From positions 744,001 to 808,000 of the forward strand of contig NZ_JAHXYH010000002.1 of assembly GCF_019970065.1 (NCBI RefSeq): DNA of 64,000 nt. The letters are read 5' to 3'. The notes below the pieces were generated by a model, which made no database searches, had not been told where the DNA came from, and saw only the letters and a program-made list of their open reading frames with translations. A program made the translations under genes and the position numbers. Every line of letters starts with the position of its first letter. Within the stretch, counting starts at the first letter, position 1. Shown here piece after piece: positions 27,800 to 35,264 of the stretch. Source of the stretch: Chryseobacterium sp. OSA05B. Lineage in GTDB: Bacteria; Bacteroidota; Bacteroidia; Flavobacteriales; Weeksellaceae.

Positions 27800-27860
27800 G
27801 TGAGGGGTACGGGATACGAGATTTCGGGGCGAGGATTCGAGTTTTAGAGTTTCAGGGTTT
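27800..27860. repeat. Degenerate GAGTTTTAGAG-type microrepeat
   Basis: G-rich short repeats (GAGTTTTAGAGTTTCAGGG and similar) upstream of prfC. They resemble 60080-60160, which lies upstream of the helicase gene in the same orientation. Confidence 0.5.
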
Positions 27861-27903
27861 ACTTATTGAGCTGCTGTCTAAACCTCAGTTTAGCTTCTCT
27901 TTT

Positions 27904-28596
27904 TTAAGTAAAATAAAATACCAGCCAGAGTATAAGTCCACAGATTGAAAAGGCTGCTAATATAACGAACAGAAGTGTAAAACCTTCACTTTTTCGATCT
28001 ATTTTCCATGTTTTCGGATCAATGAAATAGCTATGGAAAACCCGGGGAGCGATTTTCAGGTCCGGCCGGAAAATACTTATTCCCTGCAGGAAATGAGCAT
28101 ATAGCGTATAGCGGTCTTTGACGACATGGAGTGGAAGAGTCATTTCAATATACAAACAGGTAGGGGCTTCTTTTTCAGATTTTATGAAAACTTCGAGCAG
28201 CGGAATGATTCCGGAATTTCGGGTGTTAAATGATGAGATGTCAAATTCTTTTCCGCTAGCAACAAGATCGGTGTACAGTACTTTTTTTACAGCTTCATTT
28301 TTTGAATTACAATAAAGAATTCCGGTTTCATTAATGATAATTTTATTGGCTAAAAGATTTCTTTTGATGATATAATGCTTTACCGATGGAATCAAAATGC
28401 CAAATCCTATAGGGAAACAGATGAGTGCCGGAAAAAGCATGACTTCAATACCTCTTTTGTAAATTCCATACGCGGGAAGAAGGATAAGAAAACCACAGCC
28501 GAAAAGCAATACCCCATAAAGAAGTGCCTGAAGCATGAATGTCGGAAATATGCTGATGTTAGATTCCAGACTCTGGAAAGGTTTTTCTGAGTTCAT
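27904..28596 (-). CDS. Hypothetical multi-pass membrane protein
   Basis: 230 residues. Two hydrophobic segments lie near the N-terminus (about 20-45 and 50-72), a soluble region of about 120 residues lies in the middle, and one or two helices lie at the C-terminus (about 205-230). The soluble part starts with KRNLLANKIIINETGI and includes short hydrophobic strands. This layout resembles small PH-domain-like or stress membrane proteins, but I see no defining motif. It lies between prfC and the CPBP gene, divergent from the latter. No family assigned. Confidence 0.72.
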   Translation of the reverse strand: MNSEKPFQSLESNISIFPTFMLQALLYGVLLFGCGFLILLPAYGIYKRGIEVMLFPALICFPIGFGILIPSVKHYIIKRNLLANKIIINETGILYCNSKNEAVKKVLYTDLVASGKEFDISSFNTRNSGIIPLLEVFIKSEKEAPTCLYIEMTLPLHVVKDRYTLYAHFLQGISIFRPDLKIAPRVFHSYFIDPKTWKIDRKSEGFTLLFVILAAFSICGLILWLVFYFT

Positions 28597-28646
28597 TTTT
28601 ACTGTGATTGTGATGAATAGGCGAAAATAAGTATTTCCTTTTTTAG

Positions 28647-28677
28647 TTGCTTAAGGCTTTCAAAAAAATTATCTTTG
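28647..28677 (+). promoter_or_regulatory. Predicted flavobacterial promoter
   Basis: TTG (28647-28649), exactly 20 bases, then TATCTTTG (28670-28677), a full consensus match 28 bases before the CPBP protease start. Confidence 0.62.
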
Positions 28678-28705
28678 TTTTCATAAAATTTTTATAGAGA
28701 AAAGC

Positions 28706-29536
28706 ATGGAAAATAGCAGGTATCCGAAGTTTACATTCACATGGATTGGTGGGCTTGTCCTGGTGGCAGGATTATTCATAGGAACAATGGCTGTTACCTT
28801 TTTTGGAAGCTTCTGGAAAATTGCTTTTAAAGAAAACCTGGAACTGAAAGACTGGTTTTTAATGCTGACGAATGCAGCCGGATTTCTCACAGCGATTGCC
28901 TTTTTTGATTTTTTTATTGTGAGACCGAGCACAGGAAAAAAACTGAATTTCAACTTTTCTCCCACGAATTTTTATACCTATCTCCTGATATTTCCTATGA
29001 TGCTCGGGATGATGTTTATCTCAGAATTTATCACGTCACTTATTCCTGTCACAGGACCGTTTTGGGGAAAGTATTATGAATATTTTGCCCAGCTGATGGA
29101 ACAGCTGACTTTTGAACCTGTCATCATGATCATCATGACCGTAATTATGGCTCCGATTTTTGAAGAGATTATTTTCAGGGGAATTATCCAGAAAGGATTA
29201 ATGAATAAAGGAGTAGACCCTAAAAGAGCTATTTTTTATGCATCCGTTATCTTTGGAGTGATCCACGGAAATCCATGGCAGTTTGTAGGGGCGGTATTGC
29301 TGGGAGGTGTTTTGGGATTAGTGTATTATAAAACAAAATCTCTGTTGCTGCCGATGCTGTTGCATGGCTTTAACAACCTTTGCTCTTCAATGCTGGTAAC
29401 TTACACCAAAAGCGAAAGTTTTGCAGATGCTTTGAAAATTTCCGAATGGGTTATTTTAGCCGTTGGACTTGTTCTTTTTTCTTTATTCTACTACCTTTTC
29501 ATGAAAAAAAATAAAGTACATTACGCTGAAATTTAA
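28706..29536 (+). CDS. CPBP-family intramembrane metalloprotease
   Basis: 276 residues, with several predicted membrane helices. The CPBP (CAAX protease / bacteriocin-processing) motifs are present: EExxxR as EEIIFR (Glu153, Glu154, Arg158), FxxxH as FGVIH (His187), and HGFNN (His220, Asn223/224). These are the predicted metal-binding and catalytic residues inside the membrane. Substrate is unknown; relatives process prenylated proteins or peptides. It heads a same-strand run that includes rdgB, rnz and two further genes. Confidence 0.92.
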   Translation: MENSRYPKFTFTWIGGLVLVAGLFIGTMAVTFFGSFWKIAFKENLELKDWFLMLTNAAGFLTAIAFFDFFIVRPSTGKKLNFNFSPTNFYTYLLIFPMMLGMMFISEFITSLIPVTGPFWGKYYEYFAQLMEQLTFEPVIMIIMTVIMAPIFEEIIFRGIIQKGLMNKGVDPKRAIFYASVIFGVIHGNPWQFVGAVLLGGVLGLVYYKTKSLLLPMLLHGFNNLCSSMLVTYTKSESFADALKISEWVILAVGLVLFSLFYYLFMKKNKVHYAEI

Positions 29537-29601
29537 CAGATAACATGAGTGAACCGTAACAAAAATACGGACAAACGAATTGAGCAAAAATGAATATAGA
29601 T

Positions 29602-30177
29602 ATGGAATTATTGGTTGCGACACACAACGTACACAAAAAAGAAGAGATCCAGCAGATTCTGGGAAATGATTTTACAGTAAAAAGCCTTACAGATTATAAT
29701 ATTCACGAAGAAATCGTAGAAGATGGCGATTCTTTCAATGCCAATGCCCTGATCAAAGCACAATACTGTTTTGAGAAAACCGGAATTCCCAGTTTAGGAG
29801 ACGACAGCGGACTTGTGGTGGAAGCTTTGGACGGCAGACCCGGAATTTTTTCTGCCCGTTATGCCGGAGACCACGATTTTGCTAAAAACATCGGAAAAGT
29901 TTTAAGCGAATTGGAAGGTGAAGACAACAGAAAATCCTATTTCATTACGGTTTTATGTTATTATGATGAAAATGGAGCCCGCTATTTTGAAGGCAGAGTC
30001 CATGGGAATTTACTGACAGAAAACAAAGGTCATAAAGGATTCGGCTATGACCCGATCTTCGTTCCGGAAGGGTATGACATGACTTTTGCAGAAATGAATC
30101 CGGAAGATAAAAACAGAATCAGCCACCGTAAACAGGCATTGGATCTGTTCCTGGAGTTTCTGAAAGTAAAAGATTAA
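29602..30177 (+). CDS. rdgB: Non-canonical purine NTP pyrophosphatase (RdgB/HAM1)
   Basis: 191 residues from the ATG at 29602, whose product starts MELLVATHNVHKKEE as in the family. An ATG 12 bases upstream (29590) is possible. Motifs are ATHN near the start, the conserved GDDSGLVVEALDGRPGIFSARYAG segment (split in this protein as expected) and GFGYDPIF near residue 145. It hydrolyses dITP, XTP and related damaged nucleotides to monophosphates, keeping them out of DNA. It lies 65 bases after the CPBP gene. Confidence 0.95.
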   Translation: MELLVATHNVHKKEEIQQILGNDFTVKSLTDYNIHEEIVEDGDSFNANALIKAQYCFEKTGIPSLGDDSGLVVEALDGRPGIFSARYAGDHDFAKNIGKVLSELEGEDNRKSYFITVLCYYDENGARYFEGRVHGNLLTENKGHKGFGYDPIFVPEGYDMTFAEMNPEDKNRISHRKQALDLFLEFLKVKD

Positions 30178-30206
30178 TTCTAAACCTATGTTTAGATTTT
30201 CTGTCG

Positions 30207-30214
30207 TACATTTG
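30207..30214 (+). promoter_or_regulatory. Predicted -7 promoter element
   Basis: TACATTTG, an exact match to TAnnTTTG, 18 bases before the TTG start of rnz. No clear -33 element. Confidence 0.4.
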
Positions 30215-30232
30215 TTTCAATAAACTATTGAT

Positions 30233-31147
30233 TTGAGTACTTATTTAACGATACTGGGCTTTAACTCAGCTATTCCGACCATCAACTCTTCTCCTACAGC
30301 CCAGCTGCTGGAAATAGAAGAAAGACACTTTCTGATCGATTGTGGAGAGGGAACACAGGTACAGCTGAGAAAAGCAAAAGCAAGATTTTCAAAGATCAAT
30401 CATATCTTTATATCACACCTGCACGGCGACCATTGTTTTGGTCTGCCGGGGCTTATTGCATCTTTCCGTTTGCTTGGAAGGGATACTCCTATTCATATTT
30501 ACGGTCCGAAAGGAATAAAAAAAATGCTGGAAACCATCTTTACGATTACCGAAACGCATCGTGGTTTTGACGTTATTTATCACGAGCTGGATAAAGACTA
30601 TTCCGAAAAGATCTATGAAGACAGCAGGGTAGAAGTATATACTATTCCTTTGGATCACAGAATATACTGTAACGGTTATCTTTTTAAAGAAAAACCGAAA
30701 GATAGGCATCTCAATATGAAGGAAATCGCTAAATACAGCGAAATAGAAAGCTGCGATTATCACAATATAAAAGCAGGAAAAGACTTTGTACTGAGTGACG
30801 GATACGTCCTTAAAAATGAAGTGCTGACCCTGGATCCGGCACCTCCGGTTTCCTATGCGTTCTGCAGTGATACCCGTTATCTTGAAACGGTGCTTCCGAT
30901 CATTAAAAATGTAACCGTTCTGTACCATGAGTCCACTTTTCTTCATGATTTGAAGGAGATGGCGGATTATACGGGACATTCAACAGCTTTGGAAGCAGCA
31001 ACAATTGCTCAGAAAGCTGAAGTGGGTAAACTTATCCTCGGACATTTTTCAAACAGGTATGGAGACCTTACGGTATTTACGGATGAAGCCAGAAATATTT
31101 TTCCCAATACCTTCCTTCCGAAAGCGTTGGAAAGTGTAAAAATTTAA
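30233..31147 (+). CDS. rnz: Ribonuclease Z
   Basis: 304 residues. Translation appears to start at TTG (30233): an in-frame stop lies at 30221 and the family N-terminus (STYLTILGFNSAIPT) follows at once. The metallo-beta-lactamase signature is HLHGDH (62-67), with DHR, the C-terminal HSTALEAATIA region and GHFSNRY also present. It cleaves tRNA precursors at the 3' side of the acceptor stem. The next gene follows after 7 bases. Confidence 0.95.
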   Translation: MSTYLTILGFNSAIPTINSSPTAQLLEIEERHFLIDCGEGTQVQLRKAKARFSKINHIFISHLHGDHCFGLPGLIASFRLLGRDTPIHIYGPKGIKKMLETIFTITETHRGFDVIYHELDKDYSEKIYEDSRVEVYTIPLDHRIYCNGYLFKEKPKDRHLNMKEIAKYSEIESCDYHNIKAGKDFVLSDGYVLKNEVLTLDPAPPVSYAFCSDTRYLETVLPIIKNVTVLYHESTFLHDLKEMADYTGHSTALEAATIAQKAEVGKLILGHFSNRYGDLTVFTDEARNIFPNTFLPKALESVKI

Positions 31148-31154
31148 AACCGGT

Positions 31155-31925
31155 ATGCTTAATTTTGAAGAATTAAAAAGCTTTTTGAACGAAAAAGCAG
31201 ATCAGTACAACAGCCCTGATTTTATTGAAGATGACCCGATACAGATTCCACACCGTTTCTCTTTACAACAGGACGTGGAAATTGCAGGGTTTCTGGCGGC
31301 AACTATTTCCTGGGGAAACCGGAAATCGATCATTAAATCTGCAGAGAAAATGCTGGATATCATGGGGAATTCTCCTTATGATTTTGTATTGAATCATTCC
31401 GAAAAAGATCTGGAAGCCCTTCAGGACAAAAGTATACACAGAACTTTTAACGGCCAGGATTTTGCTTACTTCATCAGGCAGTTCAATAAGATCTATAAAG
31501 AACATGAAAGCCTCGAGAATTTATTTTTAGTAAAAAATCAGGAAACCAGTTTTCTTCATGCTATTGAAAGGTTCAGAAACGGTTTTCTGGAAACGGAGAA
31601 GCACAGAAGTCATAAACACGTCAGCTCGCCTTATAAAAACTCTTCCTCGAAAAGGATCATTATGTTCCTGCGCTGGATGGTGAGAAAAGATAAGCATGGG
31701 GTGGATTTTGGTATTTGGAAGAATATAGATCAGAAACACCTGTCTATTCCGTTAGATGTTCATACGGGAAATATATCGAGAAAGCTCGGTTTGGTTTCCA
31801 GAACGCAGAATGACTGGAAGACCGTTGAAGAGCTAGATATTGCTATCAGAAAATTTGATGAGAATGATCCTGCCAAATACGATTTTGCCTTATTTGGACT
31901 GGGTGTGACCAAAGAACTCTTATAA
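31155..31925 (+). CDS. TIGR02757 family protein
   Basis: 256 residues, matching the Bacteroidota-centred TIGR02757 (DUF2400) family by its overall pattern: IEDDPIQIPHRF, DVEIAGFLAATISWGNR and RWMVRKDKHGVDFGIW, with PLDVHTGNISRKLGLV near the C-terminus. The helix-rich fold and conserved DVHT/R residues hint at a relation to HhH DNA glycosylases, but no activity is established. It lies 7 bases after rnz and 12 bases before the heptad-repeat protein, so these are probably one operon. Confidence 0.88.
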   Translation: MLNFEELKSFLNEKADQYNSPDFIEDDPIQIPHRFSLQQDVEIAGFLAATISWGNRKSIIKSAEKMLDIMGNSPYDFVLNHSEKDLEALQDKSIHRTFNGQDFAYFIRQFNKIYKEHESLENLFLVKNQETSFLHAIERFRNGFLETEKHRSHKHVSSPYKNSSSKRIIMFLRWMVRKDKHGVDFGIWKNIDQKHLSIPLDVHTGNISRKLGLVSRTQNDWKTVEELDIAIRKFDENDPAKYDFALFGLGVTKELL

Positions 31926-31937
31926 CATTAGGAAAGG

Positions 31938-32480
31938 ATGAAAAAAGAAACTGAAAAGACTGAAACAGAAAAAACGGAAATCTTAGAAAAAATAGCGAAT
32001 GGTATTACGTGGTGGGTAGGCTCTATTCCGTCGCTCATCGTTCATACCTTATTCTTTATCACCTCATTTCTTTTGCCGATGCTCAATTTGGTCGAGTTCG
32101 ACAAAATGCTTTTGATTCTTACCACAGTAGTTTCTCTGGAAGCGATTTATCTGGCTATTTTCATTCAGATGTCGGTGAATAAAAGCCATGAAAAAATTGA
32201 AGATATTCAGGAGGATATCGAAGAGATCAGCGAAGATATTGAGGACATTCAGGAAGATATTGAGGAGATCAGCGAAGACATTGAAGAGATCAATGAAGAC
32301 ATTGAAGACATTCAGGAAGATATTGAAGAAATCAACGAGGATGAAGATGATGAAGACCACAACGAAAGAGCAAAGAACGTAATTCTTAAAAGCAATGTAA
32401 GCTCCAACAAAAATGAAATTAAAGCCTTAAAAGATATCATCAGTCAGCTTAAAGATGAAATTGAACAGTTGAAAAAATAA
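31938..32480 (+). CDS. DUF1003-like membrane protein with a heptad-repeat coiled coil
   Basis: 180 residues. A charged N-terminus (KETEKTETEKTE) is followed by two hydrophobic helices (about 33-57 and 63-85; SLIVHTLFFITSFLLP and LLILTTVVSLEAIYLAIF) in an arrangement like DUF1003 proteins. Residues 87-135 are seven near-identical seven-residue repeats of the type IEDIQED / IEEISED, then an acidic linker and a second coiled-coil segment at the C-terminus. It is probably an inner-membrane protein with a long cytoplasmic coiled coil that oligomerises. Function unknown. The DNA repeat could change length by slippage. Confidence 0.8.
   Translation: MKKETEKTETEKTEILEKIANGITWWVGSIPSLIVHTLFFITSFLLPMLNLVEFDKMLLILTTVVSLEAIYLAIFIQMSVNKSHEKIEDIQEDIEEISEDIEDIQEDIEEISEDIEEINEDIEDIQEDIEEINEDEDDEDHNERAKNVILKSNVSSNKNEIKALKDIISQLKDEIEQLKK
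32196..32342 (+). repeat. Seven tandem 21-bp units inside the coding region
   Basis: The units encode IEDIQED, IEEISED, IEDIQED, IEEISED, IEEINED, IEDIQED and IEEINED. The unit length of 21 bases keeps the frame whatever the copy number. Confidence 0.85.
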
Positions 32481-32530
32481 AAGGAATTTGATCTTAAATA
32501 AAAGATAGTTGAAATTATCCTAAGAAATAC

Positions 32531-32568
32531 AAAAGCAGGCCTGTACATGATCAGGTTTGCTTTTTTTT
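32531..32568 (+). terminator. Rho-independent terminator
   Basis: AAAGCAGGCCTG pairs with CAGGTTTGCTTT (two G-T pairs) and is followed by a run of T's. It ends the CPBP-to-heptad-protein run. Confidence 0.82.
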
Positions 32569-32692
32569 ATGTATATTTTTCAGTAAAAACGCAACTCTAC
32601 TATTTTTGTGGAATATATAATTATAAAATAAATTTATTACGAATATATATGGCGAATTATGATGATGTGCTGAAAAAGGATGTTTTAATCGA

Positions 32693-32709
32693 TATTTTTG
32701 CTACATTTG
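32693..32709 (+). promoter_or_regulatory. Two overlapping -7 type elements
   Basis: TATTTTTG (32693-32700) and TACATTTG (32702-32709) both match TAnnTTTG. The second lies 16 bases before the ATG at 32726. Confidence 0.4.
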
Positions 32710-32725
32710 AACAAACAATAATAAA

Positions 32726-35092
32726 ATGTTAAGTTATAGATTAAAAAATTACTTTTTAGTTATGCTGTTTCTGCTGACTTCGGTTTCGGTATTCTCTCAA
32801 AGGGCAGACCGGAAACCAAAGCCTGAAAAGTTTACTGCAGAAAGTAAGAAAGCAGGTGCATTTATAGATGTAAACGTACCCACTTACCTACCTTCCAGCT
32901 ATACGATAGAAGATCTTGTAAAGAAAGTGCTGATTTCAGGAGGATCTGTCTGTGCGGCTCCCAATGTGAGCAATGTATCCATTACTCCCAATCAGCTTTC
33001 AACAGATACAGAGAGAGCATGGGGATATTTTAACAAAGGAACGACCAGTTTCCCGTTTAATGACGGACTTGTCCTGGTAACAGGAAAAGCAAGAAGAGCC
33101 GGAAACGCTCTGGAAGGGCCGAATTCATTAGGTGATGTCGTACCAGGTGCCGGAATGAATGATCCCGATCTGGTAGCAGCCATTAATCCCCCGGGTAACC
33201 TTAAAGACATAGTATCCCTGGAATTTGATTTTGTGCCGAATAGCAATCAGGTGAAATTTAATTATTTATTTGCTTCCGAAGAATATACCAGTGGGTATCC
33301 GTGTGGTGATTTCGCAGACGGTTTTGCACTCCTTCTTAAAAAAGTGGGAGATCCTACCTATGAAAATCTGGCTATTCTACCCAACGGAGCCGGACCTGTA
33401 AGTGTAACGAATATCGTTCCGGCAGGAGTAGGTTGTAGCGCTGCTGACATCAAAAACGAACAGTATTTCGGAGGATTGAATACGCTGAATGTAGAAACCA
33501 ATTTTATAGGAAGAACCATCCCTCTTAAAGCTGTTGCTACCGTTATTCCGGGCCAGACTTATCATTTTAAAATGGTTTTGGGGGATGCGATAGACAATAG
33601 TTATGATTCTGCTGTATTTTTACAAGGGGGATCATTCGATATCGGAATGACAATTGTTGACAATAATGGGAACCCTTTGGGAGAAACCGTGAATATGTGT
33701 GACAATGCGCCGCAGGTTTTAAAAGCACAGGTAACAACCGTTCCGGGAATGACGTACAAATGGTACAAAGACGGCGTTCTGATCCCTAATGCAACGAATG
33801 CGATATATATTGCTACTGCCCCTGGAGTATATGAAGTGAAAACTTTTGTAGGCGGAACGGAATGTCAGAAAGCAAACATTACAATCATTGGAGGAACGTC
33901 TCCAACGGCTCAGAGTGCCACACTCAAACTTTGTGCTACACCGACCTTGAGTACTTTTAATCTGGACAGTGCAAAACCGCAGATCAGTACAACAGCCGGA
34001 GCCGTATTCCGTTTCTATGCGAATCAGGCCGATGCACAGGCACAAAATAACAGCTTTATTACCAACACAACAGCCTATAACGGTACAGACAACCAGGTTA
34101 TTTATGTACTGGTTTCCAATGGAGCTTTCTGTAGCAAAATTGTTACGCTGACATTAAGAAGAGAAGAAACTCCGGTTGCCACCCTTACAGCTCCGAGAGT
34201 GAGGATATGTTCCGGTGAATCTCTGATCCTGACAGCTGCAGGTGGAGTAACCTACCAGTGGAGTGACACTTCAACGAATGGAGGAGTAAGAACCGTGAGC
34301 CCAACCCAGACGACTACATATACAGTATATGCTATCGGTGCGCAGGGATGCAGATCTCTGCAGCCGGCTACCATCACGATTGATGTTGTTCCTGCCATTG
34401 TATCTTCTCTGAAAGGAGGTCAGATCTGTGAGGGCGATATGATTCTTTTGGATGCCGGATCAGGACCAGGATATACCTACGAATGGAATACCGGTGAGAC
34501 TACTCAGGCTATTACCGTGGGAACTCCGGGAGAATATACCGTAAAGATCAGCAATGGGGTGTGTTCCCAGGAATTTAAAACCCAGGTGATCCGTGCTGTA
34601 GTTCCTCAAATTATAAAAGTAGATTATAGCGTTAATGGAACAATGGTTCTTACCGCAAGCAATCCGAGTAACGGAACATTGGAATATTCTGTAGATAACG
34701 GTTTTACATGGCAATCTTCCAATGTGTTTTCAAATGTTCCTAAAAATACGGTCATATCGATCCGTGTCAAAGTGAAGAATACCAGTTGTGTAGGATTCCT
34801 TGAATATTTTACATTCGTTATGAAGAATGTGATCACCCCTAATGGAGACAAAGTAAATGATATCATTGATTTCAGTGGAGTGAGCGGTTACAAAGACTTT
34901 AAAGGTTTCGTTTTCGACCGCTATGGAAGAGAGGTGTTTAAAGCGGCTAAGACCAGACCGTACTGGGATGGTTATTTCCAGGGAAAACGCCTTCCTACTT
35001 CATCTTATTGGTATCAGGTAACCTACGAGGACCCTGCCAGTAAGGAGCTGGCTGTGAAAACAGGATGGATCCTTCTTAAAAATATGGAATAA
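32726..35092 (+). CDS. Surface protein: choice-of-anchor L domain, T9SS type B cargo (paralogue 1)
   Basis: 788 residues. The signal peptide ends near residue 24 (VSVFSQ). Residues about 40-310 are a choice-of-anchor L domain (AGAFIDVNVP ... WGYFNKGT ... LEFDFVP ... YLFASEEY ... FALLLKK ... LPNGAGPVSVTNI). Ig/PKD-like modules come next, with the recurring ICSGESLILTAAGGVTYQW and ICEGDMILLDAGSGPGYTYEW segments. Residues about 700-788 are the T9SS type B (gliding-motility-type) C-terminal domain (NVITPNGDKVND ... FDRYGREVF ... WDGYFQGKRL ... YWYQVTY ... GWILLKN). It is predicted to be exported and attached at the outer surface. First of three paralogues in tandem. Confidence 0.92.
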   Translation: MLSYRLKNYFLVMLFLLTSVSVFSQRADRKPKPEKFTAESKKAGAFIDVNVPTYLPSSYTIEDLVKKVLISGGSVCAAPNVSNVSITPNQLSTDTERAWGYFNKGTTSFPFNDGLVLVTGKARRAGNALEGPNSLGDVVPGAGMNDPDLVAAINPPGNLKDIVSLEFDFVPNSNQVKFNYLFASEEYTSGYPCGDFADGFALLLKKVGDPTYENLAILPNGAGPVSVTNIVPAGVGCSAADIKNEQYFGGLNTLNVETNFIGRTIPLKAVATVIPGQTYHFKMVLGDAIDNSYDSAVFLQGGSFDIGMTIVDNNGNPLGETVNMCDNAPQVLKAQVTTVPGMTYKWYKDGVLIPNATNAIYIATAPGVYEVKTFVGGTECQKANITIIGGTSPTAQSATLKLCATPTLSTFNLDSAKPQISTTAGAVFRFYANQADAQAQNNSFITNTTAYNGTDNQVIYVLVSNGAFCSKIVTLTLRREETPVATLTAPRVRICSGESLILTAAGGVTYQWSDTSTNGGVRTVSPTQTTTYTVYAIGAQGCRSLQPATITIDVVPAIVSSLKGGQICEGDMILLDAGSGPGYTYEWNTGETTQAITVGTPGEYTVKISNGVCSQEFKTQVIRAVVPQIIKVDYSVNGTMVLTASNPSNGTLEYSVDNGFTWQSSNVFSNVPKNTVISIRVKVKNTSCVGFLEYFTFVMKNVITPNGDKVNDIIDFSGVSGYKDFKGFVFDRYGREVFKAAKTRPYWDGYFQGKRLPTSSYWYQVTYEDPASKELAVKTGWILLKNME

Positions 35093-35111
35093 ATTTTTAT
35101 ACAATACGTAG

Positions 35112-35140
35112 AAAGACTGGTATTTTTGCCAGTCTTTTTT
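35112..35140 (+). terminator. Rho-independent terminator
   Basis: AAAGACTGG / CCAGTCTTT with a TATTTTTG loop and a T-run, so the three type B genes are at least partly separate transcription units. Confidence 0.87.
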
Positions 35141-35216
35141 TATTGTTTTTAATTAAAGCAAGTTTATATGTTAAAATAAATAAACTTGTATTAGTGATAA
35201 TGTAAATTGTCTTAAA

Positions 35217-35248
35217 TTGAATTTCAATCAAAAAAAATAGTATTTTTG
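35217..35248 (+). promoter_or_regulatory. Predicted flavobacterial promoter
   Basis: TTG (35217-35219), 21 bases, then TATTTTTG (35241-35248), 16 bases before the ATG at 35265. Confidence 0.52.
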
Positions 35249-35264
35249 TTTCAAATACTATAAA

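Noticed and set aside
32196..32342. CRISPR array
   Set aside because: The units are contiguous 21-mers inside a coding frame, with no spacers and no cas genes.
32547..32732. 61-residue frame before the first anchor-L gene
   Set aside because: It overlaps the predicted promoter elements and the start of the surface-protein gene, has no motif and lies in very AT-rich DNA; probably chance.
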